The notes under the pieces: generated by a model
Databases searched by the model: none
Told to the model about the DNA's origin: nothing
Seen by the model: only the letters and a program-made list of their open reading frames with translations
Made by a program: the position numbers and the translations under genes
Part shown: positions 35,124 to 46,653 of the stretch, piece by piece
How the letters are laid out: every line of letters begins with the position of its first letter
Position numbering within the stretch: the first letter of the stretch is position 1
Origin: Lactuca virosa
Lineage: Eukaryota > Streptophyta > Magnoliopsida > Asterales > Asteraceae
Reading direction: 5' to 3'
DNA: 64,000 bases
Assembly (NCBI GenBank): GCA_928212115.1
Contig: CAKMRJ010005634.1
Span: 172,923,472-172,987,471 of the forward strand

Positions 35124-36161
35124 ATGTCGAATACTAAAAGTCGCCTTTCGTTAGATGATCTCTCACTGAAGCTTTTGATTCGGATATTCGTCTCTGCAAG
35201 ACTTTGGTAATTATCAATAAACATCAACTAATGAATGTATATTTGATGAAATAAAACATTATTTGTTTGTTATTTATTGTGTATTTAAATTTTTGAAGTT
35301 CAAAGAAGATGTATGAAGCAGGGGGTGATCCTCAAGTGTATAGAACAACATGCATTGACATGTTTGAAGGAATGGGTCCCAAAACTCTGAAAGATGATTC
35401 ATTTATACGCACATGTGAACTGCATCATAACATTGAAGCCATGTATAGACAAGGAATTGTATGTGTAATTTCAGTAATTATATGTAATCTAAATATACCA
35501 TTTATTGATATTTTGTGTCATAGATGTTATATATTGATATTGTTATTCTGTCAACAGGATTAGTGCTTTTATTATGGCAATTTTGATTTAGGATTGACTT
35601 TGTTGAGAAAAGCAGCAGATGAAGATCATCTTGAGGCAATTTATTTGCTTGGAATGATCTACATTTCAAGAGGGCATCATCAATGTGATGAAGGTATGTA
35701 TATATGGTATATATGTAAATTAAATTATATATATAGTTAATTAAGGCATGTTTGTAGTTTGGGGTTAGTATTTAGTTATGTTGTGTTGTATAATATTTAC
35801 TGTTTTATTGAAAAGGGTACATTGGATTAATTGATGGATATTTTAATGTGTAGGTTTACAATTACTTGATGCCTATTTTGGTTGGGCAGTTCCGGATGAT
35901 GGGGAGTACACGGGTGTTGTTGATAGTGCCAAAGAGTTGTTGCGGGCTATTGATGTTGTTCATAGACTTACAACGAATAACATCACATTCCAATGTCAAG
36001 ACCCACGTCATTCTGTTAAAGGTGCATTGGCAATAGGCCATGAAGAGGATGAGGATCGACAAAGATATTGCACGGCTTGTCGTTGGAATGTAGAGTTTGG
36101 TAGGTTTGTATATTTCTTAAAAATATTAATAGTTGATAATAGAATGGACATTGAATATTAG
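35124..36161 (+). pseudogene. Captured F-box-like gene, copy 2 (one in-frame stop)
   Basis: Four exons are proposed: 35124-35206, 35299-35458, 35558-35693 and 35856-36161, with GT/AG borders and consistent phases. The product again starts with a short F-box-like helix region. It then has M-Y-R-Q-G-I, a Y-G-N-F-D-L-G-L-T-L-L-R-K-A-A helical repeat with Y-L-L-G-M-I-Y, and a Cys-rich C-terminus (C-x4-H ... C-T-A-C-R-W-N-V-E-F) typical of At2g35280-type proteins. A TAG at 35561-35563, two codons into exon 3, interrupts it. A slightly different acceptor could avoid this stop, but no better site is obvious. It is a diverged duplicate of copy 1 and keeps the C-terminal domain copy 1 lacks. Confidence 0.6.
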
Positions 36162-36480
36162 TGTTCTTATTGTATTGTATATGAAGTTGTATAGTACTAC
36201 TATAATTTTATTTTGGTTCTGTTAAAAGGGCATTTTAGTCATTTTTTCTTGCTATGTTGTTTGAGTAGGATGAAGTATTTGTAAAACCCATGCTATTTTT
36301 GTGATGAAGTATAGTTAATGTAATTAAAAATAAGTTTGTAATGAATTCGTTATTAAGGAAAATAATCTACATAGATTATATATACTTTAACATGCTCGGT
36401 TAATGTAATTAAAAATAACTTTGTAATGAATTCGTTGTTAAGTATTCATTATAATACTATGTTTTCAGTAAAGTATACAC
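36162..36480. other. AT-rich spacer with short direct repeat
   Basis: There is no gene. ATTAAAAATAA(G/C)TTTGTAATG with the following AATTCGTT occurs twice, near 36321 and 36408. Confidence 0.6.
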
Positions 36481-36560
36481 AACTTGATTAGCACAACTGG
36501 CTTAACCGCGCCCTTTTCTAGCATAAGCTTAAGTTCGAGTCTGCTTGACAACAATATCTA
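36481..36560 (+). mobile_element. tRNA-like SINE head (A box and B box)
   Basis: TAGCACAACTGG (36489-36500) fits the Pol III A box and GTTCGAGTC (36533-36541) fits the B box. Their spacing of about 32 bp is usual for tRNA-derived SINEs. No cloverleaf or clear target duplication was found, so this may be a fragment. Confidence 0.4.
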
Positions 36561-36714
36561 TTCATTTTTACATTTTTTAGCCATTAGTTTATGCCACATA
36601 TTACCAATTCAAAAACATTTCATTCAAACCATATCTTACAAACTCCAATGATCATAATAATAACTCATCCATAGTATAACAAAATTAATTAAGCATACAA
36701 CATCCCAATAAATG

Positions 36715-37140
36715 TCATCACAAATTAGCTAGGCGTTTTGTTCCATAGCAAAACAAGCAAACGAAATCATATTCCATAGCAGAATTTCCTTGAAAATACC
36801 TACGAATGGTACTTCCATAGAAATTCAACTATGGAATTGGTTTCCGTCACAAACTCCGTTGCATATTAACCACGATGATGAATTCCATAGCACCAGTACA
36901 ACGGAAAGTGATTTGGTAACAAATATCGTTGGAAAATTGCTACAATATTTTGTTCCATAGAACTATCGGTAGCATAATACCAACGGATATGAATTCGGTA
37001 GCATTTTCCCTAGCAACTCCCACTCTCGCTACCAGAAATAAAATCCGTAGACAATGTGGTAGCAACATTGCTATGGTACGACATTCCATAGCACGATCCA
37101 TTGCAGATTAACAACGAAAATACGTACCATAGCAACCTTC
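36715..37140. repeat. Right subterminal repeats of G
   Basis: Many copies of TTCCATAGCA, CTATGGAAT, CAACGGA and GGTAGCA occur in both orientations, matching the left subterminal words of the same transposon. Confidence 0.8.
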
Positions 37141-37169
37141 CCTAGCAAAATCGTGTTTTTCTTGTAGTG
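37141..37169 (-). repeat. Right terminal inverted repeat of G
   Basis: It reads TGTTTTTCTTGTAGTG at its outer end, complementary to the left end, and is followed by the TTG target duplication. Confidence 0.92.
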
Positions 37170-37582
37170 TTGTGATACTTGCATGGAAGATTAGGAGGTG
37201 GCTCTTGAAACTTTTCTGTAAGACCCGGGGTTTTGGACCCCGGCCTGGCAAGGAAAGACCATGATACGTCTCATGGTATAATGGCAAGACTCTGGTTGGC
37301 ACATAGCTCTCTCAATTGTATGTATGGTATATGGTATTTTGGGAAATTTACTAAGTTTTATGCTTACGGTTTTATGTTCATGGTTTCAGGTACTTTTGGT
37401 TCGAAAGGAAAGGGCCCGATATGACTGCACAACATCCCCCGTAGTTTTCCGCAATGACAATTTATGATCATTAATCTGATGTTTAAATAATATATTCTCT
37501 TTGATCTGTTTTGGAGCAAATCATTTGTATGGTTTATTGTTTTAAAAATGAAAATTGTACTATGAATTTTTGGGACGTTACA
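37170..37582 (+). repeat. 3' LTR of gypsy A, last segment
   Basis: It resumes after CACTA G and ends GGGACGTTACA; the last 303 bp match the 5' LTR remnant at 11399-11702. The acceptor-like ATGGTTTCAG lies at 37380-37389. Confidence 0.8.
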
Positions 37583-39454
37583 GCAAGCATGGATATATTG
37601 GGAATCACTTTCCGTTCAGGGCTCCGGCTGCCTATATGCATATCATCTTTCCTTATTTTAAATTTGTTTTTAAAAAAGGATTGTAAAAATTCTTAGATCC
37701 TAGTTTGAGTTTGGAATCATACGAAGGTTCATCCAAATCCATCAAACCAGTGCTCTAATACCAACTTTTAACGTCTCAATTTTTAATCCAAAATTTTCAT
37801 TTTTTTAAAGATAAATAATATTAACCAAACTATTCATTCAAATTAGAACACTAATGTTTGACAATCAACCAAAGTATTCGAAATCAAAGTAAATAACAAA
37901 AAATGTGGTAGTCTCATAACATAATGTCGATGCATGTGTATAGTGCCTGACGTGTCCCTATATTGAAATGGTACCTGAAAAACATTTTATCCCTAATAGT
38001 AAGTCAAAGCTTAGCGAGTTTCCCAAAAGATCGCATACCATAATCCATACATAATACATACAAACAAGGCTCATGGGTCCAGTGTTGATCTTCCTGGTTA
38101 ACGACTCTCAGCTCTAGTGTTGATCTGCCATCAAGCTTGGGTATCCTTGGCTTTTAGCTTCCTTGTTGATCCACCATCAACATGAAGTATCTTGGCTCTC
38201 AACTCCAGTTTTGATCCGCCTCAACCCCAAAACATAATACGTCAACATATCATACATACAATCAATCAATCAAGTAATCAACATGCAAAATGATATGCTA
38301 ACCTACTTGCCTAATTAACATACTACATTACCACTACATTGTATCGTACAAAGGATATATATATATACACACACACACACTATAACACATAGTATAGTGA
38401 GAAAATTCAGTTGAAGCAACATAATACATAATAAAGCCATTGAAGTGGTTAAGATGGATTTCCGGCTCTTTGAAAACCTACAACCATATTAATATTCCTT
38501 AATCACCTCTTAATTCAAGTATTATATTCTAACATTTATTAAATACTTAATTTTGGTCCTTTTAAAATTTCGCATTCTAACTAATGACCATTTTACCCCT
38601 CCTATTTATTATAACATGGCTCCAAATATCTTCTAGGATTTATTTCCAACTATGTTATATTATTATTTCATTAGTTCTTATTAATATTATTTATTTTTAA
38701 TATCCTAATGGCCTATTTAAAGTAATTTTTAACAGGTTTATCAATTTGTCCACAGTTAAAGTTCACTAAATAGCCTAATCTCTTTATTATAGATAATACT
38801 CGTTAATTATAACTTTGAATAAAATCGATACCTTTATATTACCCTTATATTAGCTGTTATTCCATCATTAATTCAATAAAGCAATATGCATATAATTTCA
38901 TATTAAAATCCTAATTTCGTGTGACAATGTTTGATCAGATTTGATGTTCCTCTAATTAGAAATTATCTTCCAAATGTAGTTTTAAGAGTCTAGAAGCCGT
39001 TGAACAGCCGTTAAGCTTATTTAAAGTAGGAATAAGAAGGATCGAGAAAAAAAATCATTAGGTTATCATTATAGTTGCTAATATGTCTATAATTAGGTAC
39101 TAAATTGATTTTTTTAGGCTCTGTTTGATTTGTTGCTGACCCGGCCAGGTCTGACTCGGTCAACTCATTGTGTTTGATACCATGATTTGTTGCATCTTAC
39201 TCAGCCATGAATGTCTTACTTAGTCATCCAAAAAAAGGCCACTGACTGATTTCAGAAAGACTCATTCCCTTGTTTGCCCTTCACCTTCCCGGTTCTCAAG
39301 TGTTCCTTCATCTTGCCTACCTTCGCCATGTACAAAGAAGAACAAATATCAACACCACTCTTGCCTTCTCTCACCGACGCCTTTGTCGTCCCCGTCCAGC
39401 GTTGTCGTACCCACCGACACTGCCTCCTCCTCCTCCTTCCCTACATCTGTCGGT
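37583..39454. other. Flanking sequence with old LTR fragment, no gene
   Basis: A reverse-strand primer site plus LTR start (GCTCTAATACCAACTTTTAACGTCTC, in pieces, 37752 onward) resembles an old relative of element A in opposite orientation. Repeated GTTGATC(C/T) words follow at 38085-38220, and a TA/CA microsatellite at 38354-38381. The rest is AT-rich. At 39115 a GGCTCTGTTTGATT block resembles hAT/MITE ends. The segment 39240-39454 is C/T-rich and could be an old exon or 5' leader; no frame is convincing. Confidence 0.45.
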
Positions 39455-39703
39455 ATGTCTGTCACACCCCCAAACCAGATTGGCGGAAACATTCGGGGGC
39501 GGATGACTTCACGTAGTATCATAACAGTTGAATATTGTAAAGAAAGTAAACACAACCATCATAAATATAATAAAAAGTTACATTGTTGCATGTAATACAT
39601 GTTTCAAAAGAATATTACAAATATGATGATTTAAAATGTTTTGATAACAGACGTCTTAGCGTTCCTTCTCCAAAAGCTGATGGTTACCTGTATTACTGAT
39701 TTC

Positions 39704-40571
39704 CTGAGAAATACAAGTAGTTTTGAAAAAGTGTCAACAATTAAGTTGGTGAGTTCATAAGCGTTTTTGTACTGAAATTTGTATGTCTTTTAGTAAAAAT
39801 AATTGAACGTGTTTTCCAGAAAATCCAGTATTTTCTATGTATATGTGATAGTTTGAAAAAGTTCCAAAGGCTGAAATGCAATAGTATCTTTCGTGCTAAA
39901 ATGGTGAAAGTGGATTTTTACACATATAATGTAATTACTGAATGCATTTAAGAGTCTCGTAAATCAAACTTATTTTAATACTCTGTGTGAGTTTTATAAC
40001 CATGCTATTGACCCAGACTGCCTGTAACAACGTTCTTCAGGCGTTGCAGTGTTATGACGTTTGTCACCCCAGACCTGCCGGTCTAACTGTAGCTAACAGT
40101 TTAGGTGCGGGATTGTCAATCCCGTATAGATCTATACACAAGTATCACGCTCTCCCTCCAAGAGATTATGGTTTATAATACATGACTTGAAATGCGTACT
40201 TGAGAGTACGTTGAAGCTGAATGTCTCACAACACTTAGTATTAATAGATTTACGAAAAGATAAGTCTATATTTCTTGTAGATGAAAGTATTTCATTTTAC
40301 AGTGTTTATGTAAAGATGTAATGAATAACTTGTAAACTATACCCATTATAGTGTTTCGAAAGCATGTTCCGTTTGGTTATAAAAACTAGATGTAATACCA
40401 TCCTTGCATGTAGAGTGAAACGTTGGTATCAATGTTATTTATCATTTATAAAGTATTTGAATCCATATAAACCGATGCTTATCTTAAAACATAAGATTTC
40501 CTCGTATTTCACTTGTATTTCCCCCCCTAAAACATGAAAAAAAACGTAAAAACGTAGGGGTATGAACTCAC
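39704..40571 (-). other. Putative intron inside 3' LTR of H
   Basis: On the reverse strand the donor-like CCAGGTGAGTTCATACCCC (GT at 40570-40571) and acceptor-like TTGTATTTCTCAG (AG at 39704-39705) enclose 868 bp. The GTATAGATCTATAC palindrome is at 40124-40137. Confidence 0.4.
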
Positions 40572-40807
40572 CTGGAAAGTGTGGTGATTAGAAGAAAACG
40601 AGATTTTCTCGGGCGGCACTTCGATCGGAAAGTGGTGAATTTCTTGGAAATCTCGGAGCTTCGGACCTTCGTCGGGACTTGTGTACGTAACCGGGGTGTC
40701 GGGGTCGTCTAGGGGTGCTAACCGGGGAGTAGAAATGAGAGGGAAGAGGGAAATGAGCAAAGAAAGTTGGAACCCTCACACCCTTTATATAGGGGCTGTT
40801 CTCGGTG

Positions 40808-40978
40808 CGAACGCGGGGCGTTCCTGCTGGGTACGCAGGGCGTTCCCCTTACGCAGGGCGTTCCCCTGAACGCAACGCATTCCGAAGCTAGATCACGTCA
40901 TTGCTTACGAACCTCGGATGGGATGGCAGTCTGCGAGCACGAACGCAGGGCGTTCCCTCGGACCGCAGGGCGTTCCCT
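40808..40978 (-). repeat. GAACGC-GGGCGTTC palindromes, 3' LTR of H
   Basis: About six copies of AACGC(A/G)GGGCGTTCC occur just upstream of the reverse-strand TATA box. Confidence 0.85.
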
Positions 40979-41654
40979 TCGGATAAGCCTTGGTATGTGT
41001 GCCAAAAACTTCAAAAATGGGTAACTTTCGCATACGAGCTCCGTTTTTGACGTTCTTTATATCCATGCGTAGGTGAGAATATACTCTACAACTTTCATTT
41101 TGACTCCGTCGGCTAATTTTGACTTCATTTTTAATTATATTTTATTTAATAGGCCGGGACAGGATAATTCCGTTAAAAATCCATAACTTCTTCATCCGGC
41201 GTCCGTTTTCATCTGTCCTTTTACCGTTGTACTACTATTGTCTAGACCTTCAATTCTCGTCTACTGTTGTTCCGAAACTTAGAAAAATCATAACTTCCTC
41301 ATACGAAGTCAGATTTGGGCGTTCTTTTGATGTATGCTCACGGTTTAACATAATCTACGACTTTCGTTTAGATACTTAAGGCTAAAAAGTATTTTATTGA
41401 AATTTCACTTTTTACACTTGCTAGTGTTTTACCGGTTTTGTCGTGAATTTTCGATTAGTCATAACTTCTTCATTATAACTCGGATTTGAGTGTTCTTTAT
41501 ATTTTTGAAAACCTTGACACTATATGTAACGTTTTATGCAACCCAATTGAGATTTTAGAACACTTCATTTTTTATGCTATCTTTATTGATTTCCAAAATA
41601 GATTTAACATTTGACATTGAATATTATATGGATTTGAAATATCGGGTTGTCACA

Positions 41655-41668
41655 TCATCCCCCCATTA
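41655..41668 (-). promoter_or_regulatory. Polypurine tract of element H
   Basis: On the reverse strand this reads AATGGGGGGATGA directly before the 3' LTR. Confidence 0.8.
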
Positions 41669-41706
41669 GAGGGAATTTCGTCCCGAAATTTAATCTAAGA
41701 TTGAGT

Positions 41707-44700
41707 TTATGGACTAGGAAAAAGATGCGGGTACTTTTGTTTCATCTGATCCTCACGCTCCCAGTTGTATTCAGGTCCGCACTTGGCATTCCAACGGACC
41801 TTCAGAATGGGTATGCGACTTTGCTTAGTTCTTTTAATTTCCCGATCCATGATCTCCATTGGCTCTTCTACGAAGTGCAGACTCTCGTTGATTTCAATTT
41901 CGTCCAGAGGGATGACGAGGGTCTCATCGGACAAGCACTTCTTTAGGTTCGATACGTGAAAGGTAGGGTGTACGTTATTGAGTTCCTGCGGTAATCGAAG
42001 TTTGTATGTCACCGGGCCAATCCTGGCAAGGATCTCGAATGGTCCGATATAACTAGGGTTGAGTTTCCCACGTTTTCCAAAACGTATTAATCCCTTCCAG
42101 GGGGAGACTTTCAATAGTACTCGGTCCCCAACCTGGAATTCCAAGGGTTTCCGTCTTTTGTCCGCATAACTCTTTTGTCTGTCTCTTGAAGCTTTTAATC
42201 GTTCTCGGATTTGGACAATCTTCTCGATAGTTTCCCTTATGATTTTCGGGCCAGTGAGAGTGTTGTCCGGTACTTGACCTCTTGCTAATTGTGTGTCGCC
42301 CACTTCAGCCCAGCACAGGGGTGATCTGCACTTACGGCCGTAGAGGGCTTCGAATGGAGCAACTTTGATGCTAGTGTGATAGCTATTATTGTAGGAAAAC
42401 TCAATGAGAGGCAAATGAGTATCCCAAGCTTTACCAAAGTCAATCACACAAGCTCTTAGCATGTCCTCTAACGTTTGAATGGTCCTTTCACTCTGTCCGT
42501 CTGTCTGTGGGTGGTAGGTTGTACTCATGTCCAGCCTAGTTCCCATGGCTTTATGCAGTGACTGCCAGAATCGTGATGTAAATCGGCTATCCCTATCGGA
42601 GATAATAGATATTGGTACTCCGTGAAGGCGCACTATCTCCTTAATGTAGATCCTTGTCAGCTTCTCTAGTTTGTCTGTCTCTTTTATTGGTAGGAAGTGA
42701 GCGGATTTGGTTAATCTGTCGACGATTACCCAAATGGTGTCAAGTCCACCCATAGTCTTAGGTAACTTGGTTATGAAATCCATGGTTATCCGCTCCCACT
42801 TCCACTCGGGTATCTCTGGCTGTTGAAGCAGTCCCGAGGGCTTTTGGTATTCTACCTTAACTTTGGCGCAAGTCAGGCACTTGCCTACATAGGTAGCAGT
42901 TTTGGCTTTCATGTTTGGCCACCAATACAGTTTCTTGAGGTCCAGACACATCTTGTCTAAACCGGGGTGTACGGAGTATCGAGTCTTATGGGCTTCATTC
43001 ATGACGACATCTCTGAATCCGCCAAACTTTGGCGTCCAGATCCGGTTCATGAAGTAATGAACTCCGTCCTCCTTGACTTCGAGATTTTTATCCATTCCTC
43101 TTAAGGCTTCACTCGCCACATTTTCGGATTTCAAGGCTTCCATTTGAGCTTCCTTGATTTGTGTGGACAGATGTGAATGGATAGTCATGGTTAAGGATTT
43201 CACTCGGCGGCCCGAGTATTCCTTCCGGCTGAGGGCATCAGCTACTACGTTAGCTTTCCCGGGATGATAACGAATTTCCCATTCGTAATCGTTTAGTAGT
43301 TCTACCCACCGCCTTTGTCTTATGTTGAGTTCCTTTTGATTGAGAATGTGTTGAAGACTCTTATGATCGGTGAATATGGTACATTTCGTGCCATAGAGAT
43401 AGTGTCTCCAGATCTTTAGAGCGAAGACGACTGCTCCAAGTTCGAGATCGTGCGTGGTGTAGTTGACCTCGTGCGTCTTGAGTTGTCTCGAGGCGTATGC
43501 AATGACCTTCCCTCGTTGCATTAGGACACATCCAAGTCCCTGGTTTGACGCATCACAGTAGACCACAAAGTCTTCTGCTCCTTCTGGTAAAGATAATATA
43601 GGTGCGCTGCATAGGGCTCGCTTTAGTGTTTGGAACGCGGCATCTTGTTTTTCTCCCCAGCTGAAGGTTACACCTTTCTGGGTTAAGGTGGTAAGTGGCT
43701 TAGCAATCTTCGAGAAGTTTTGTATGAACCTTCGGTAATACCCAGCGAGGCCCAAGAATTGTCGGATTTCTGTTGGAGTCTTTGGAGTTGTCCAGCTTTC
43801 GATTGCCTTGATTTTGGAAGGATCCATGTGAATCCCTTCCTTGCTGACCACGTGTCCTAGGAAGTCTACTTTCCGAATCCAAAACTCGCACTTTGAGAAT
43901 TTTGCGTATAGCTTTTCCGTCCGTAATGTCTCCAAGACCTGCCGGAGGTGCTGGCTATGTTCTTCTTTACTCCTTAAATATATGAGTATATCATCAATGA
44001 ACACGATCACAAATTTGTCCAGGAAGGGACGACATACTCGGTTCATCAGGTCCATGAACACCGCTGGTGCATTTGTCAACCCGAAGGGCATCACTACAAA
44101 CTCGTAGTGACCATAGCGAGTTCAGAATGCCGTCTTGGGAATGTCTCCTTCCAGAACTCGCAGCTGGTGGTACCCAGATCTCAAATCTATCTTGGAGAAG
44201 TAGCTTGCTCCTTGCAGCTGGTCGAACAAATCGTCTATGCGTGGTAAGGGATATCGGTTCTTGATCGTGAGCTTGTTCAGTTCCCTGTAATCGATGCACA
44301 TGCGAAAAGATCCGTCCTTCTTCTTTACGAACAGTATCAGTGCTCCCCAAGGTGAGAAGCTCGGTCTGATGAATCCTTTGCTCAGAAGCTCGTTCAGCTG
44401 GCTAGATAATTCCTGTATTTCTGGTGGCGCTAGACGGTAAGGTGACTTTGCTACTGGGGTAGCTCCGGGAATCAAGTCGATTATGAACTCAACTTGGCGT
44501 TCTGGGGGGACTCCTGGAAGATCTTCAGGGAAAATGTCGGGGAAGTTGCAGACTTCCGGAATGTCCTTAATGTCTTTCGTTTTTCGTCTCTTATCTACCA
44601 CGTGTGCTAGGAAGGCATGATATTCCCTGCGCAGATATTTTTGGGCTTTGACGCAAGAGATGATTTGTAAATTGGTACCAGGTTTGTCACCATAAACGAC

Positions 44701-46251
44701 AAGAGTCTCGCCACTTGGCAGATTTAGGCGAACAGCCCTTTCGTGACATAGAATATCGGCATGGTGAAGGCTTAACCAGTCCATACCGATGATGACATCA
44801 AAGCTTCTTATGGCGATCGGCATTAGATCGATTTGGAAAAAGTGTTCGTTTAGAGCTAGTGTGCAGCCTGCATACAGATCGTTTGTGTTTTCTGTTTTAC
44901 CATTTGCCATTTCTACTGTAAATGTTTTATTGAGTGCTTGGGGTTTTTGATTAAGTAAGTATTTGAATTTATGGCTCACGAAACTTCTCTCCGCACCACA
45001 GTCAAAGAGTATGCATGCATAAATGTCGTTGAGGAGAAACGTACCCGTAACCACTGTGGGATCGGCTATTGCCTCGTTCTGACCTATTGCCAGCACTCTT
45101 CCCACACCGCCAACATTCTTTGCCTTAGGGCAATCCCTCTTGTAGTGCCCAGTTTCCCCAAACCCATAACATGCCTGGCTCAATCCAGTACCAGGAACTT
45201 GGGTGATTGGTCGCGCTGGCGCTTTACAGAAACGGGCAGTGTGCCCTTTCATGTCACAATTTTTACAGTGGTGATGGTAATTGCATTTGTTGCACTTTGG
45301 TAGGTTCCCAGCATATTGTTTCATCGGCGTAGGGGTAACGGAAATAGCAGTGGGGGCAGTAGCGGCATGGACCGCCACTATCTGTTGTTTCTTTGCAGGT
45401 TCTTGCGAAGATTGACCTTTCCTCTTGTTCCAAAACTTCTTCTTGTTGTTGTTGTTGGCATTGCTGTTATTGTTGTTGCTTCCTTTGGTTGGTTCTGGGA
45501 TGACAGTCGTGACACCTTCGCAGACCCCATGATCAACGAGGGATTGTGCCAGTTCTTTGGCACTGTCGAACGTCGTGGGTTTGGAAGCTAGCACGCTTCC
45601 CCGAAGCTGGGGTGACAGTCCCCAGATATACCTTTCCACCTTTTCGCTTTCTAGGGTCATCATTCCTGGGCAAAGTATCGTCAAGTCACTGAACCTGTTT
45701 GTATAGCTTGTGATGTCCGAGCCTACCATAGTAAGGCCCCAAAGCTCCTGCTCGAGCTTCTGAATCTCGCCCCTTGGGCAGTACTCTCGCAGTAGCATCT
45801 GTTTCAGGTTCTCCCAACCCATGGAGTTTGCCACCACCAGAGTTAGTGACTTGACGTGGCCATTCCACCACTTTAGGGCTCGTTCGGAGAAAGTACAGGC
45901 GGCAAATTTTACTTTGCTCTCTTCGGGGCATGAGCATATCTCGAACACGGCTTCCGTTTTCTCCATCCATTGGCATAGAGCCATCACTCCCCCGGTTCCA
46001 TTAAAGGGGATGGGTTTGCTGTTGGAGAAGTCTTTGTAAGTACATTCCCCAGAACGTCCCTGGTTTTGGCCATTTGTAGAGCTGTTTATTCCTCCTACTG
46101 ATCCGTTGTTACTCGTTTGCGCCATTGTTGCGGTTACGGCAGCTGTTACAGCGGCTTGAAAGGTAGCAGCATCCATTGATGGAAGGGGTGGTGGAGGTGG
46201 TGTTGGTGCTCCTGTAGTGTTGAAGCGTCGGGGATTCCTTCTTGGCGGCAT
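41707..46251 (-). pseudogene. gag-pol: Del/Tekay gag-pol polyprotein with one in-frame stop
   Basis: Translation plausibly starts at the ATG at 46249-46251 (M-P-P-R-R-N). In order: gag domain (C-Q-W-M-E-K-T-E-A-V-F, L-K-W-W-N), CCHC knuckle CYGFGETGHYKRDC with its second Cys replaced by Phe, and protease with D-C-G in place of the usual D-S/T-G. Then come reverse transcriptase (R-M-C-I-D-Y-R-E-L-N, F-I-D-D-I), RNase H (V-V-Y-C-D-A-S), integrase (H-x-H/C-x2-C zinc region, then the D-D-35-E catalytic pattern including S-D-R-D and G-Q-S-E) and a C-terminal chromodomain-like segment. A single TGA at 44122-44124 splits the frame inside RT, upstream of the F-I-D-D motif; both sides are in the same frame. 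Without read-through, only gag, protease and the first third of RT would be made. Reverse strand throughout; about 1,514 codons. Confidence 0.93.
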
Positions 46252-46653
46252 GATTCTGCCACAAGTTAAGATACGAATTCTTGATAAGTCTTCAGAAAAG
46301 ATTACGGGAGGTCCTAGTATTATTCGTTTTGCGTTCTGAACATTACCGAATTTTGTAAATTTAATGGAAACTTTCAATAAGTGTAGGATTTCCTTAGTAT
46401 TTTAAGAACTTAATGGAATACTCAAAGAAATAATAAATGCGTGCCAATTTCATTGATATTAGTATATGATACAACGATCAGGAAAATTTGACCTTTTTAT
46501 AGGTCTAGGGTACATCAATGAAAACGGGAAAATTTGACAGCATTCCGGCCTCCGAATTGTGTACTCACAATCCGTCGGGTTTACATTTATACAAGAAAAG
46601 GTAACACCAACACTTAGCCGATAGGTATAAATATAGCGCCAGAAGTATGTGCT
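46252..46653 (-). other. Spacer between leader ORF and gag of H
   Basis: A 400-bp spacer with no conserved coding frame. An upstream in-frame ATG at 46377 exists but lacks conserved features. Confidence 0.5.

Larger units (their letters stand above)
27832..37169. mobile_element. CACTA (En/Spm) transposon G carrying genes (9338 bp)
   Basis: Terminal inverted repeats of about 28 bp start CACTACAAGAAAAA at the left and end with its complement at 37169. The 3-bp duplication TTG flanks both ends (27829-27831 and 37170-37172). Subterminal motif clusters occupy the first and last 400 bp. Cargo: a decayed Ptta/En/Spm-type transposase gene on the reverse strand, a W-box minisatellite, and two tandem F-box-like genes on the forward strand. 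No TNP2 (TnpD) catalytic transposase is readable, so it is probably non-autonomous. It interrupts LTR A. Confidence 0.93.
11399..37582 (+). mobile_element. Ty3/gypsy element A, host of the nest
   Basis: The 5' LTR end (11399-11702), PBS (11706-11718), gag remains (14420-15289), PPT (18854-18867) and 3' LTR (18868-37582) define a forward-strand gypsy element. It is broken by solo LTR E, a solo copia LTR, gag-only element F and CACTA element G. The 303-bp 5' LTR remnant aligns by eye with 37280-37582, both ending GGGACGTTACA. The start of the 5' LTR lies left of the window beyond elements B and C. Almost all of pol is lost. Confidence 0.75.
39460..41654 (-). repeat. 3' LTR of element H (2195 bp)
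   Basis: Forward-strand ends are TGTCACACCCCC and GGGTTGTCACA. It matches 47912-50162 closely but lacks about 55 bp near 41270 that the other LTR has at about 49717-49773. A TATATAAA box lies at about 40784-40791 on the reverse strand, with the GAACGC...GCGTTC cluster at 40808-40978 upstream of it. Confidence 0.95.

Noticed and set aside
36489..36541. A tRNA gene
   Set aside because: A and B boxes are present but no acceptor stem or anticodon arm can be paired.
37217..37582. A separate short solo LTR starting TGTAAGACCC and ending GTTACA
   Set aside because: The flanks TTTTC and GCAAG do not match. The segment is better explained as the end of LTR A, whose start TGTAAC at 18868 follows a PPT and whose last 303 bp match 11399-11702.
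39270..39516. Overlapping small proteins in the C/T-rich flank of H
   Set aside because: Several frames are open at once because of base composition, and some run into the LTR; no frame is preferred.
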